Shown here in pieces: positions 12,092-20,969 of a stretch of 22,223 bases of DNA; the first letter of the stretch is position 1; every line of letters starts with the position of its first letter. The notes under the pieces are model-generated. The model made no database searches. It was not told the origin of the DNA and was given only the letters and a program-made list of their open reading frames with translations. The stretch is from Deltaproteobacteria bacterium. Lineage in GTDB: Bacteria; Desulfobacterota; Binatia; UBA9968. The position numbers and the translations under genes are program-made. The stretch is taken from NCBI GenBank assembly GCA_023250495.1, contig JAHFAP010000014.1:1-22223 (forward strand), read 5' to 3'.

Positions 12092-13114
12092 ATGGAGACG
12101 AATCTCAGAGTCATTGATGCTGACGGCCACATCACGGAAACCGACGAGCAGGTGCGCCCCTACATGGATTCTCCTTACCGTGACCGCACCGCGACTTTCT
12201 ATCCACGAGACAACTGGGATCGCTCTCTGGGCGGAACTCTCGGCACGCGCGCAAGCGACGCCAAAAGCTGGCTCAAAGCGATGGACGATGGCGGTCTCTC
12301 GACGGCCGTACTCTTCCCCACCAATGGCATTGGCTTCGGCTGGATCCGCGAGCCTGATTTCGCCGTCGCCCTGGCCCGAGCATACAACAGCTTTTTTGCC
12401 GAGGAATTTACCAAGACGAGCCCGCGCCTGAAAGGCGTCGCCCTGGTCCCGTTCCAGGATGTGCAAGAAGGCGTGAAAGAGCTCAGGCGCGCGGTCAAAG
12501 AGCTCGGCATGGTAGGGGCGATGCTCCCTGCTGTCGGCTTGCGCCTGCCGCTGGGGCACACGTCCTATTGGCCGATCTATGAAGAGGCGGAGAAGCTGGA
12601 TTGCCCTGTCGCCGTGCACGCCACCGTGCGCGGTCCGCACTTCTTCGCTGCCGACATGTTCGACCAGTTCATCGACGTTCACACGCTCTCTCATCCCTTC
12701 GCTCAGATGATCCAAATGACGAGCCTGATCCTGCGCGGCGTCATGGAGCGATTTCCCCGTCTTAGAATTGCATTCATGGAGGCGGGCTGCAGTTGGGTGC
12801 CTTACTGGATGGGGAGGATGGACGAGGAGTGGGAGAAGCGGGGACAAGCGGAGGCGCCAATCTGCAAGAAAAAACCAAGCGACTATGTTCTCAGCGGGCG
12901 CGTCTTTCTCCACGCGGAGGGGTACGAGCCGCTGCTGTCTCAGACCGCCCAGATTCTCGGCCCACAGACGCTCTTCTACGCCTCCGATTGGCCTCACTGG
13001 GACCACGAATTTCCTGAAAACATTCACAACCTTCAGCGACGTGAAGATCTGAGCGCCGAGACCAAGCGTTGGATTTTTTCTGAGACCGCCAAGAAGATGT
13101 ACAAGCTCAACTAG
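12092..13114 (+). CDS. Amidohydrolase-family protein (amidohydrolase_2 / ACMSD-like)
   Basis: The 340-residue protein is a TIM-barrel metal hydrolase or decarboxylase. D9-A-D11-G-H13 at the N-terminus stands in for the usual HxH, H176 (CPVAVHATVRG) is the second metal ligand, H201 is close by, and D299 (FYASDWPHWDHEFP) is the catalytic Asp. LRIAFMEAGCSWVPYWMGRM is typical of the amidohydrolase_2 group. This group includes ACMSD and gamma-resorcylate decarboxylases acting on aromatic or dicarbonyl acids. The substrate is unknown. AAGGAGG (12079-12085) precedes ATG 12092. sixA follows 14 nt later and is probably co-transcribed. Confidence 0.88.
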   Translation: METNLRVIDADGHITETDEQVRPYMDSPYRDRTATFYPRDNWDRSLGGTLGTRASDAKSWLKAMDDGGLSTAVLFPTNGIGFGWIREPDFAVALARAYNSFFAEEFTKTSPRLKGVALVPFQDVQEGVKELRRAVKELGMVGAMLPAVGLRLPLGHTSYWPIYEEAEKLDCPVAVHATVRGPHFFAADMFDQFIDVHTLSHPFAQMIQMTSLILRGVMERFPRLRIAFMEAGCSWVPYWMGRMDEEWEKRGQAEAPICKKKPSDYVLSGRVFLHAEGYEPLLSQTAQILGPQTLFYASDWPHWDHEFPENIHNLQRREDLSAETKRWIFSETAKKMYKLN

Positions 13115-13128
13115 CTTGGTCTGCCGTT

Positions 13129-13587
13129 ATGGACTTTTTTTTGGTCCGCCACGGCGAAGCCAAGCTTGATTCCGAGGACCGGCGGCGGCCCTTAAGCGAT
13201 CAAGGCCGAAGCGATGTGGAAAAGGTTGCTCGCGCCGCGGTCGTGAAGGAGCTCAGAATCGCTGAGATCTTGCACTCCGACAAGCTCCGGGCAAGGCAGA
13301 CGGCCGAGATCCTGGCACGCTTCCTTTCTCCCGCCGGTGGAGTCCGGGAGATATCAGGGCTGTCGCCGGAGGATGACCCTTTGCTCGCCAAGGCCGAGCT
13401 GGAGGCGGCCGAGGGGTCCTTGATGCTGGTAGGACATCTCCCTCATCTCGGCCGCCTCGCCTCGTTGCTCCTCACCGGCGATAGCGAGAAAAAAGTCGTC
13501 GCTTTTCCGGCGGCGGCGATGGTTTGTCTCTCGCGCGTGGCCGGAGCCTGGAACCTTGGCTGGGCTCTTGGTCCGGGAGAAATTTGA
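13129..13587 (+). CDS. sixA: Phosphohistidine phosphatase SixA
   Basis: The 152-residue histidine-phosphatase protein begins MDFFLVRHGEAKLD with the RHG motif (R7, catalytic H8). It also has LSDQGRSDVEKVA, the LHSDKLRARQTAEIL block, and the second histidine H103 in VGHLPHLGRLASLLL. SixA removes phosphate from phosphohistidine, for example on phosphotransferase or two-component proteins. The size and compact domain match SixA and not phosphoglycerate mutase. It follows the amidohydrolase by 14 nt with no strong ribosome binding site of its own. Confidence 0.9.
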   Translation: MDFFLVRHGEAKLDSEDRRRPLSDQGRSDVEKVARAAVVKELRIAEILHSDKLRARQTAEILARFLSPAGGVREISGLSPEDDPLLAKAELEAAEGSLMLVGHLPHLGRLASLLLTGDSEKKVVAFPAAAMVCLSRVAGAWNLGWALGPGEI

Positions 13588-13594
13588 GTCGGAG

Positions 13595-13623
13595 TTGACC
13601 AACAGGCAAGGATGTTCTAAAAA
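13595..13623 (+). promoter_or_regulatory. Promoter of the citrate synthase gene
   Basis: TTGACC (13595-13600) and TAAAAA (13618-13623) have a 17-bp spacer. Transcription is expected near 13630, about 40 nt before the ATG. Confidence 0.5.
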
Positions 13624-13668
13624 GAAGATAGGGGGATCGCCCCGCGTGGCGGACAAAAGGCAGGTGTT

Positions 13669-14964
13669 ATGGGATCAGACACTCTGACTGTTATCGACAA
13701 CCGGACGGGCAGGCAATACGAGATTCCAATTCACGACGGCGCCATCAATGCGCCCGATCTGCGCCAGATCAGGGTTTCGGAAGAGGATTTCGGCCTGGTC
13801 AGCTATGATCCGGGCTTCATGAACACGGCCCCGTGCCAGAGCAAGATCACCTTCATCGACGGCGACCAAGGGATCCTCCGCTACCGCGGCTATCCGATAG
13901 AAGAGTTGGCCGAGAAGAGCACTTACCTGGAGGTAGCCTATCTAATCCTTCACGGCGAGCTTCCGACCAAGCCCCAACTGGATGACTGGAGCTACAACGT
14001 CATCCATCACTCCATCCTGCACGAGAATATCAAGAAGTTCATTGACGGATTCCATCACGATGCCCATCCCATGGGCATGCTAGTCAGCACGGTCGGCGCG
14101 CTCTCCACGTTCTATACTGACGCTAAACACATTTTCGATGCGGAATCGCGCACGAAGCAGACCTACAGGCTCGTCGCCAAGATGCCGACCATCGCGGGGT
14201 TTGCCTACCGCCACAGCATCGGGATGCCCTATGCTTATCCCGACAACGACTTGAGCTACACGGGCAATTTCCTCAACATGCTGTTTAAGATGACCGAGTT
14301 GAAGTACCAACCCCATCCGGTGCTGGAGAGGGCCCTGGATGTTCTGTTCATCCTTCATGCCGACCACGAGCAGAACATCAGCACCAATGTGATGCGGGGA
14401 GTCGGGAGCGCCCACTCCGATCCCTATTGCGCGGTGGCGGCGGCGGCCGCGGCGCTCTACGGGCCGCTCCATGGCGGGGCCAACGAGCAGGTCCTCAAGA
14501 TGTTAAGCGAGATCGGCCACAAAGATAAAGTTCCGTCCTTCATCCAAAAGGTCAAGGCTGGCGACGGCAGGCTCATGGGATTCGGCCACCGGGTTTACAA
14601 GAATTACGATCCCAGGGCGAAGATCATCAAGAAGGTTGCCTACGATGTCTTTGAACTTAAGGGCCGCAACCCGCTCCTGGACATCGCCCTGGAGCTGGAG
14701 CGGATCGCCTTGGAGGATGACTACTTCATCAAGCGCAAGCTGTATCCCAACGTCGATTTTTACTCCGGTCTGATCTATCAGTCGATGGGCCTGCAGATCG
14801 ATATGTTTCCCGTGCTCTTCGCCATCGCGCGCACCATAGGATGGATCGCCCACTGGGAGGAAATGCTGCTCGACCCGGAGCAGAAGATGAAGATCGCCCG
14901 TCCGAGACAGCTCTACAGAGGGGCGGAGAAGCGCGGCTACGTCCCTATCGAGAAGAGAAAGTAA
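13669..14964 (+). CDS. gltA: Citrate synthase, type II (hexameric form)
   Basis: The 431-residue enzyme condenses acetyl-CoA and oxaloacetate to citrate, the entry step of the TCA cycle. It has the N-terminal beta-rich extension of Gram-negative GltA (MGSDTLTVIDNRTGRQYEIP), RYRGYPIEELAEKSTYLEVA, the active-site loops GPLHGGANEQVLKML and MGFGHRVYKNYDPRAKIIKK, and ALELERIALEDDYFIKRKLY. These cover the catalytic His residues and the CoA-binding region. Length and extension match the NADH-sensitive GltA type. It has its own promoter upstream and ends 12 bp from the convergent transglycosylase. Confidence 0.96.
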   Translation: MGSDTLTVIDNRTGRQYEIPIHDGAINAPDLRQIRVSEEDFGLVSYDPGFMNTAPCQSKITFIDGDQGILRYRGYPIEELAEKSTYLEVAYLILHGELPTKPQLDDWSYNVIHHSILHENIKKFIDGFHHDAHPMGMLVSTVGALSTFYTDAKHIFDAESRTKQTYRLVAKMPTIAGFAYRHSIGMPYAYPDNDLSYTGNFLNMLFKMTELKYQPHPVLERALDVLFILHADHEQNISTNVMRGVGSAHSDPYCAVAAAAAALYGPLHGGANEQVLKMLSEIGHKDKVPSFIQKVKAGDGRLMGFGHRVYKNYDPRAKIIKKVAYDVFELKGRNPLLDIALELERIALEDDYFIKRKLYPNVDFYSGLIYQSMGLQIDMFPVLFAIARTIGWIAHWEEMLLDPEQKMKIARPRQLYRGAEKRGYVPIEKRK

Positions 14965-14976
14965 AGAGAATCCGTT

Positions 14977-16359
14977 TCACCTCTTGACGCTCGCATCCAT
15001 CACGATCATCAATTGCTGGCCCACCCGGATCTGCGGGGATTTGAGGCCGTTGGCCTCCACAATCTGGCTCACCCGTTGGTGGTAGCGCTTAGCGATAGCG
15101 CTTAAGGTTTCGCCCTTCGTAACGGTGTGAATGACGGTCTTCGTCCGTGTTGGGCCGGGCACAAGCGCATAGGCCTCGGTAAAGCTCTTGCCGCTCCCCG
15201 CAGGGAGCCGCAAGACAAAGCCGTTATCGCTGGGTGGAGTGGTGTTGCGCAGCAGGGCCGGATTGAGATCTTTGATTTCTCCTACCGTGGCCTGCGCAAG
15301 CCTTGCGATGGTCTCCAGACTCATCGGTCTCTCGATCCGGACCTCGTCGTACTCCAGGGGAGGTTCGTAGAGAAGATTTCCGAAGCCGTACTTCTCGGGC
15401 GCGCCGGCGATCAGCGCGGCGGCAATAAATTTGGGGATGTAATTTCGCGTCTCCTGTTTCAGGTTGGTCTTCTGGCTCAAGAGCCAGAAGTCATGGGTGT
15501 TCGAACGGTAGATCGCGTTCTCCACCTTGCGCCCACCGGCGTTGTAGGCCGCGGCGGCTAAAAACCACTCGCCGAACTGCTGGTGCAAGTCTTTAAGATA
15601 GGCAGCTGCGGCGCGCGTCGATTTCACCGGGTCTCTTCGCTCGTCAAGCCAACTGTCGATCCTGAGGCCGTAGCGGACTCCAGTGGTGCGGATGAACTGC
15701 CAAGGGCCTACGGCCCTGGCCCTCGAATAGGCGGAGGGAGCGAAGCCGCTTTCGATTAAGGAAAGATAGACGAGGTCTTCCGGTAGACCCGCTTCCTGCA
15801 GGACCGTTGCCATCATCGGGATGTATTTGCCGGAGCGCGCCAGGGCCTGTTCGAGGAACCTCCTCATTTTGCCGCGGAAGAGATCAATAAAGTAGTTCAC
15901 GCGATCGTTTTCCACGAGCGGCATAGAAAACTGGATCTTGCGCCTGCCCGGCGGCTGTTGCATCGCCTGTTCAACTTCCCTCTGCCATAAACCCAGCAAC
16001 CGGTCATCCGCCTTGGGCCCGGGCGCTTCCTGCAACGCTGTCGGCGGCTCTTCCGGTGCCTTGGCCTTCTCCGCTGGTTCCTTCTTTTCCGGGCCGCTCG
16101 CCAAGACCTTCGCTTCATCGGCTTTCGTTTCCAAAGGGGGAGGAGGGACCGCTGGGGGCTTTTGTGCCTGCGGAGGCTCGATCTTAGCGGATTGGGGTGG
16201 GGCTGCGTCGCTGACCGGAGCTTTCTTTGTTTCCGGTTTGGCCGCGGGTCGGATCCACGCAACATAGGGGTCGAGATAGGAAGTGAAAGGAATTCCGCAG
16301 CCGGACAAAAACCACGGCGGAAGCGCGAGCAGGGCTATGAAAATAGTTAAGGACCGCAT
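14977..16359 (-). CDS. mltD: Lytic murein transglycosylase lipoprotein with LysM (MltD-like)
   Basis: The 460-residue envelope protein has a lipoprotein signal with lipobox FLSG|C (C21). A long Pro/Lys/Ala-rich linker (about 38-118) follows. The SLT catalytic domain spans about 175-290, with the catalytic Glu E203 (YLSLIESGFAPSAYS), AVGPWQFIRTTGVRYGL and AAAYNAGGRKVENAI. A weak LysM-like segment lies at about 345-388 and a clear LysM at about 410-455 (HTVTKGETLSAIAKRYHQRV). It cuts the peptidoglycan glycan strand between MurNAc and GlcNAc to give the anhydro end. The order SLT then LysM matches MltD. The linker is longer than usual. Confidence 0.92.
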   Translation of the reverse strand: MRSLTIFIALLALPPWFLSGCGIPFTSYLDPYVAWIRPAAKPETKKAPVSDAAPPQSAKIEPPQAQKPPAVPPPPLETKADEAKVLASGPEKKEPAEKAKAPEEPPTALQEAPGPKADDRLLGLWQREVEQAMQQPPGRRKIQFSMPLVENDRVNYFIDLFRGKMRRFLEQALARSGKYIPMMATVLQEAGLPEDLVYLSLIESGFAPSAYSRARAVGPWQFIRTTGVRYGLRIDSWLDERRDPVKSTRAAAAYLKDLHQQFGEWFLAAAAYNAGGRKVENAIYRSNTHDFWLLSQKTNLKQETRNYIPKFIAAALIAGAPEKYGFGNLLYEPPLEYDEVRIERPMSLETIARLAQATVGEIKDLNPALLRNTTPPSDNGFVLRLPAGSGKSFTEAYALVPGPTRTKTVIHTVTKGETLSAIAKRYHQRVSQIVEANGLKSPQIRVGQQLMIVMDASVKR

Positions 16360-16412
16360 CGCAAAACTAACCGGCGCAGGCTACTAGAAACAAAACGAAC
16401 ATTCAACCCCCC

Positions 16413-16434
16413 GCGCGCTTGACAACATGCGCGC
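16413..16434. repeat. Short GC hairpin upstream of the binding-protein relic
   Basis: GCGCGC (16413-16418) and GCGCGC (16429-16434) flank a 10-bp loop TTGACAACAT. The stem is self-complementary. No T-run follows. It may be chance in GC-rich DNA. Confidence 0.25.
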
Positions 16435-16604
16435 AAAGCCTCGACGTGCCGACGGTTAGCGCAAATGAAATCGAAACGGCACTGGAAGAGATCGCCGCCA
16501 GAAGTCCCAAAGCCAAGGGCGCAGAGCCGAGGCCCTTTTACGACCCCGCCCCCCTGGAGCAGCTCGTCAAAGAAGGCTTCATAAAGCAGCTTTATCCCCG
16601 CTGA
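16419..16604 (+). pseudogene. Probable C-terminal relic of an NMT1-type binding-protein gene
   Basis: The open frame runs to TGA 16604 and ends PFYDPAPLEQLVKEGFIKQLYPR. The same spacing closes the intact NMT1-type protein of this window (DARFVKELEDSGFIKSLYGK). The preceding IETALEEIAARSPKAKGAEP also looks like the helix and linker before that tail. Only about 60 C-terminal residues are present, there is no ATG in frame and no ribosome binding site, and the only start is a TTG. I therefore read it as the remains of a lost substrate-binding gene, not as a small protein. Sequence identity is low, so a genuine small gene is not excluded. Confidence 0.5.
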
Positions 16605-16618
16605 GGTCGGGACTTAGG

Positions 16619-16648
16619 TTGACATGGCCGGCCCTAGGCGGATATTCT
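16619..16648 (+). promoter_or_regulatory. Promoter of ilvC (and the operon behind it)
   Basis: TTGACA (16619-16624) and TATTCT (16643-16648) are separated by 18 bp. Transcription should begin near 16655, with GGAGGA at 16662-16667 before ATG 16673. Confidence 0.6.
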
Positions 16649-16672
16649 ATCTACTAAGTCTGGAGGAATACG

Positions 16673-17689
16673 ATGCAAGTCTATTATGATCGGGATGCGG
16701 ACCTGAAGCATCTTAGAGGCAAGCACGTGGCGGTGCTCGGCTACGGAAGTCAGGGCCACGCGCATGCGAATAATCTTAAAGATTCCGGAATCGAAGTGGC
16801 GGTGGGACTCAAGAAGGGCAGCGGCTCATGGCCCAAGGCAGAAAAAGCCGGTCTTAAGGTCATGGAGACCGCCGAGGCTGCTCGATGGGGCGATATCGTA
16901 ATGGTTCTGTTGCCCGATGAGCTTCAGGGAGAGGCCTACGAGAAGGAGATCCGTCCCGGGCTCAAGGACGGGAATTATCTCGCCTTCGGCCACGGATTTA
17001 ATATTCATTTTAAAAAAGTCGTTCCGGCCAAAGGCGTGAATGTCTTTATGGTCGCTCCTAAAGGCCCGGGCCATCTCGTGCGCAGCGAGTTTGAAAAGGG
17101 CAGAGGAGTGCCCTGTCTGCTTGCAATCCAACAGGACCCTACAGGCGACACGAAGCAGGTAGGCTTGGCCTACGCCAGCGCGCTTGGCGGCGCGCGCGCC
17201 GCGGTCATCGAGACTACTTTCAAGGACGAGACCGAGACCGACCTTTTCGGTGAACAGTCGGTGCTCTGCGGCGGACTTACGGCGCTGATCCAGGCGGGGT
17301 ACGAAACACTGGTGGAGGCAGGTTATCCGCCTGAGATGGCTTACTTTGAATGCGTTCATGAAGTCAAGCTGATCGTCGATCTTATCTATGAGGGCGGATT
17401 GACCAACATGCGCTATTCGATCAGCAACACCGCCGAGTATGGTGACCTCACCCGGGGGAAAAGGGTGATCGGCCCGGAGGTGCGCCAGGCGATGAAGAAT
17501 CTCTTGAAAGATATCCAGTCCGGGAAGTTCGCCGAGGAGTGGATCACCGAGTGCCGCTGCGGCATGCCCCATTTCACCGAGTTGAGAAAAGAGGCGGCGA
17601 ATCATCCGCTGGAAAAGGTCGGTGAACAGTTGCGCTCGATGATGCCCTGGCTGGCGCAGAACCGATTGGTTGACAAGAGTAGAAATTAA
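16673..17689 (+). CDS. ilvC: Ketol-acid reductoisomerase, class I
   Basis: The 338-residue enzyme converts 2-acetolactate (or acetohydroxybutyrate) to the dihydroxy acid in valine, leucine and isoleucine synthesis, using NADPH and Mg. The Rossmann motif AVLGYGSQGHAHANNLKDSG is near residues 21-40. KKGSGSWPKAEKAG follows as the cofactor-specificity loop. The metal ligands lie in TFKDETETDLFGEQSVLCGG and FECVHEVKLIVDLIYEGG. The length is that of class I enzymes. GGAGGA lies 5 nt upstream. It leads the ilvC-psd-pssA group. ilvB and ilvN are not immediately upstream, unlike in many relatives. Confidence 0.96.
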   Translation: MQVYYDRDADLKHLRGKHVAVLGYGSQGHAHANNLKDSGIEVAVGLKKGSGSWPKAEKAGLKVMETAEAARWGDIVMVLLPDELQGEAYEKEIRPGLKDGNYLAFGHGFNIHFKKVVPAKGVNVFMVAPKGPGHLVRSEFEKGRGVPCLLAIQQDPTGDTKQVGLAYASALGGARAAVIETTFKDETETDLFGEQSVLCGGLTALIQAGYETLVEAGYPPEMAYFECVHEVKLIVDLIYEGGLTNMRYSISNTAEYGDLTRGKRVIGPEVRQAMKNLLKDIQSGKFAEEWITECRCGMPHFTELRKEAANHPLEKVGEQLRSMMPWLAQNRLVDKSRN

Positions 17690-17744
17690 TTTTGAGTTTT
17701 GAGTTCTTAATTTTGAATTCAAAATTCAAAACTCGAAATTCAAG
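17690..17744. repeat. AT-rich palindromic repeat filling the ilvC-psd gap
   Basis: The whole 55-bp gap is a repeat. AATTTTGAATTCAAAATT (17709-17726) is a perfect 18-bp palindrome. Outside it GAGTTTTG (17694-17701) and CAAAACTC (17727-17734) are exact inverted copies, so a two-part hairpin can form. TTTTGAGTTTTGAGTT begins right at the ilvC stop. Related sequence stands between leuA and leuB. Confidence 0.65.
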
Positions 17745-18413
17745 ATGAGGATCGCCAGAGAGGGTTATTCGTTTATTTTTACCGCGGCCCTTTTAGCAGT
17801 AATAGCCGCCCTTACGGGCTGGAAGTGGGCCGCAGCGGGTTTCGGGCTCCTTACGCTTGCGTTTGTCGGGTTTTTCCGCGATCCTGAGCGTATCCCGCCA
17901 GCCGGCGAAGGGTTGATCCTCTCGCCCGCTGACGGAAGAGTTGCAGAGATCCGGCACGCCGAGGGCGCTGAGCCTTTCGGTGAAGCTAGAACGAGAGTGA
18001 GTGTTTTTTTATCGCCGCTGGATGTCCACGTGAACCGCGCGCCGGTCGGAGGCATAGTCGAGGAGGTGCAGTACCGGAAGGGAAGATTCCTTGCCGCCTA
18101 CAAGGAAAAGGCATCCGAGAGCAACGAGCGTAACGCCCTCACGATCGTGGATCCAGGGGGGAGGAAGCTCGGGGTAGTACAGATCGCCGGGGTCGTGGCC
18201 CGGCGCATCGTCTGCCGGGTAAAGAAAGGAGATTCCTTGGAGGCGGGGCAGAGATTCGGCATGATCATGTTCGGCTCCAGGGTTGACCTCTTTTTACCCA
18301 ATGGATCGCGTGTGGAGGTAGTCGAGGGGCGGCATGTAAAGGGAGGAGAAAGCATTTTAGCGCGGTTCGACAAGCTCACCGCCCCGAGGACAATCGAGGG
18401 GAGGAGTGCATGA
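17745..18413 (+). CDS. psd: Phosphatidylserine decarboxylase proenzyme (short type)
   Basis: The 222-residue proenzyme makes phosphatidylethanolamine from phosphatidylserine. A membrane hairpin lies at about 8-43. The catalytic D63 (LSPADGRVAEI), H95 (PLDVHVNRAP) and the self-cleavage site G177-S178 (MIMFGSRVDLFLPNGS) are all present. Cleavage there makes the pyruvoyl-bearing alpha chain. The short form without the extra N-terminal domain is usual next to pssA. A repeat occupies the bases before its ATG, leaving no clear Shine-Dalgarno. It overlaps pssA by 4 nt (ATGA). Confidence 0.94.
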   Translation: MRIAREGYSFIFTAALLAVIAALTGWKWAAAGFGLLTLAFVGFFRDPERIPPAGEGLILSPADGRVAEIRHAEGAEPFGEARTRVSVFLSPLDVHVNRAPVGGIVEEVQYRKGRFLAAYKEKASESNERNALTIVDPGGRKLGVVQIAGVVARRIVCRVKKGDSLEAGQRFGMIMFGSRVDLFLPNGSRVEVVEGRHVKGGESILARFDKLTAPRTIEGRSA

Positions 18414-19264
18414 ACGGAATCAACGACCCGCAAAGCGACAGGCTGGCCAGGGCCAAGATACGGCTCCTGCCGAGAAGAGGAGTACCGCGCGTTCCTTTGA
18501 AGCAGAGGGTACGCTCGGCCCAACTCAAAAGGGGAGTTTACCTGATTCCTAGCCTGTTCACGTCGGGAAACCTGATCTGCGGCTTTTTCTCGCTCATCTC
18601 GACTTTTAACGGTGAGTTTTTCCAGGCGGCTATTTTTGTCATCCTGGCCCATCTCCTGGACGGTCTGGACGGCTACGTGGCGCGTCTTACCAAGACGACG
18701 AGCCAGTTCGGCGTCGAGTTAGACTCCCTGGCGGACCTGGTCTCTTTTGGCGTCGCACCGGCTGTCCTGGTTTATTATTGGGCGCTCGTACCGTGGGGTA
18801 CGTGGGGTTGGCTCGCAGCCTGCCTGTACGTCGTCTGCGGCGCGCTCCGGCTGGCCCGCTTCAACGTTCAGATTAAGACCGTGGAAAAGAGCCATTTCGT
18901 CGGCTTGCCCATTCCTGCCGCCGCGGAGATGATTGCGGCGACTGTGCTTATGTATTATTTTCTCGGTGGCGAAGGCGCGGCGAACAAGCGGGTGATTTTA
19001 CTCTTGGTCATCTACCTGCTGGCGGGCTTGATGGTGAGCAGCTTCCAGTACTTTAGTTTTAAACAGTTGGCGCTCAAGAAGAAGCACCCCTTTTGGATTC
19101 TGGTCTCGGCGATTCTCTTTATCAAGCTGACCATAGCGGAGCCGCAGATTATGTTTTTTACGGTCTTTCTCCTGTATACTTTATCCGGTCCCCTCTTGTG
19201 GTTCCTGACCGTGTATAAGCGGCGACGGGAGAAGGGAGGGGAACTCGCAGAGGCGCTGCGCTAG
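18410..19264 (+). CDS. pssA: CDP-diacylglycerol-serine O-phosphatidyltransferase
   Basis: The 284-residue integral membrane enzyme makes phosphatidylserine from CDP-diacylglycerol and serine, the substrate of the Psd encoded just before it. The CDP-alcohol transferase motif is complete: D87-G88-x2-A91-R92-x8-G101-x3-D105-x3-D109. About seven to eight hydrophobic segments follow, from YLIPSLFTSGNLICGFFSLI onward. The first about 40 residues are basic and soluble, an extension longer than needed for the family. It is coupled to psd by the ATGA overlap and followed by a terminator. Confidence 0.94.
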   Translation: MNGINDPQSDRLARAKIRLLPRRGVPRVPLKQRVRSAQLKRGVYLIPSLFTSGNLICGFFSLISTFNGEFFQAAIFVILAHLLDGLDGYVARLTKTTSQFGVELDSLADLVSFGVAPAVLVYYWALVPWGTWGWLAACLYVVCGALRLARFNVQIKTVEKSHFVGLPIPAAAEMIAATVLMYYFLGGEGAANKRVILLLVIYLLAGLMVSSFQYFSFKQLALKKKHPFWILVSAILFIKLTIAEPQIMFFTVFLLYTLSGPLLWFLTVYKRRREKGGELAEALR

Positions 19265-19291
19265 TTCCCTTCTTCAAATGCCGGTTAAATG

Positions 19292-19326
19292 CTCCCGTTG
19301 GCTAGAGCCGCGGGAGTTTTTATTTT
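19292..19326 (+). terminator. Rho-independent terminator after pssA
   Basis: CTCCCG (19292-19297) pairs with CGGGAG (19311-19316), and the inner GGCT/AGCC extends the stem. TTTTTATTTT follows directly. It ends the ilvC-psd-pssA transcript 28 nt after the pssA stop. leuA starts only 15 nt beyond, so it depends on readthrough or on attenuation-like control. Confidence 0.8.
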
Positions 19327-19340
19327 ATGGAGGATGAGCG

Positions 19341-20909
<1,569 letters not shown>

Positions 20910-20945
20910 AAATAATTTTGAATGTTGAGTTTTGAATTTTGAATT
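20910..20945. repeat. AT-rich dispersed repeat between leuA and leuB
   Basis: After the leuA stop the sequence runs ATTTTGAATGTTGAGTTTTG then AATTTTGAATT. It shares TTGAGTTTTGA and AATTTTGAATT with the ilvC-psd repeat. The leuB ribosome binding site (GGAGGG) lies 16 nt beyond it. Confidence 0.5.
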
Positions 20946-20969
20946 GACGAGAAACAGAGGGGGAGGGTT

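Noticed and set aside
12020..13027. 335-codon minus-strand frame
   Set aside because: It is antisense to the amidohydrolase gene, whose motifs and ribosome binding site are clear. The frame is a GC-rich shadow.
14965..14976. Terminator sought between convergent citrate synthase and mltD
   Set aside because: The gap is only 12 bp and no stem with a T-run is visible.
19278..19337. 20-codon frame overlapping the terminator before leuA, considered as a leucine leader peptide
   Set aside because: It holds only two Leu codons, not a run, and has no ribosome binding site. A plain pssA terminator explains the hairpin better.
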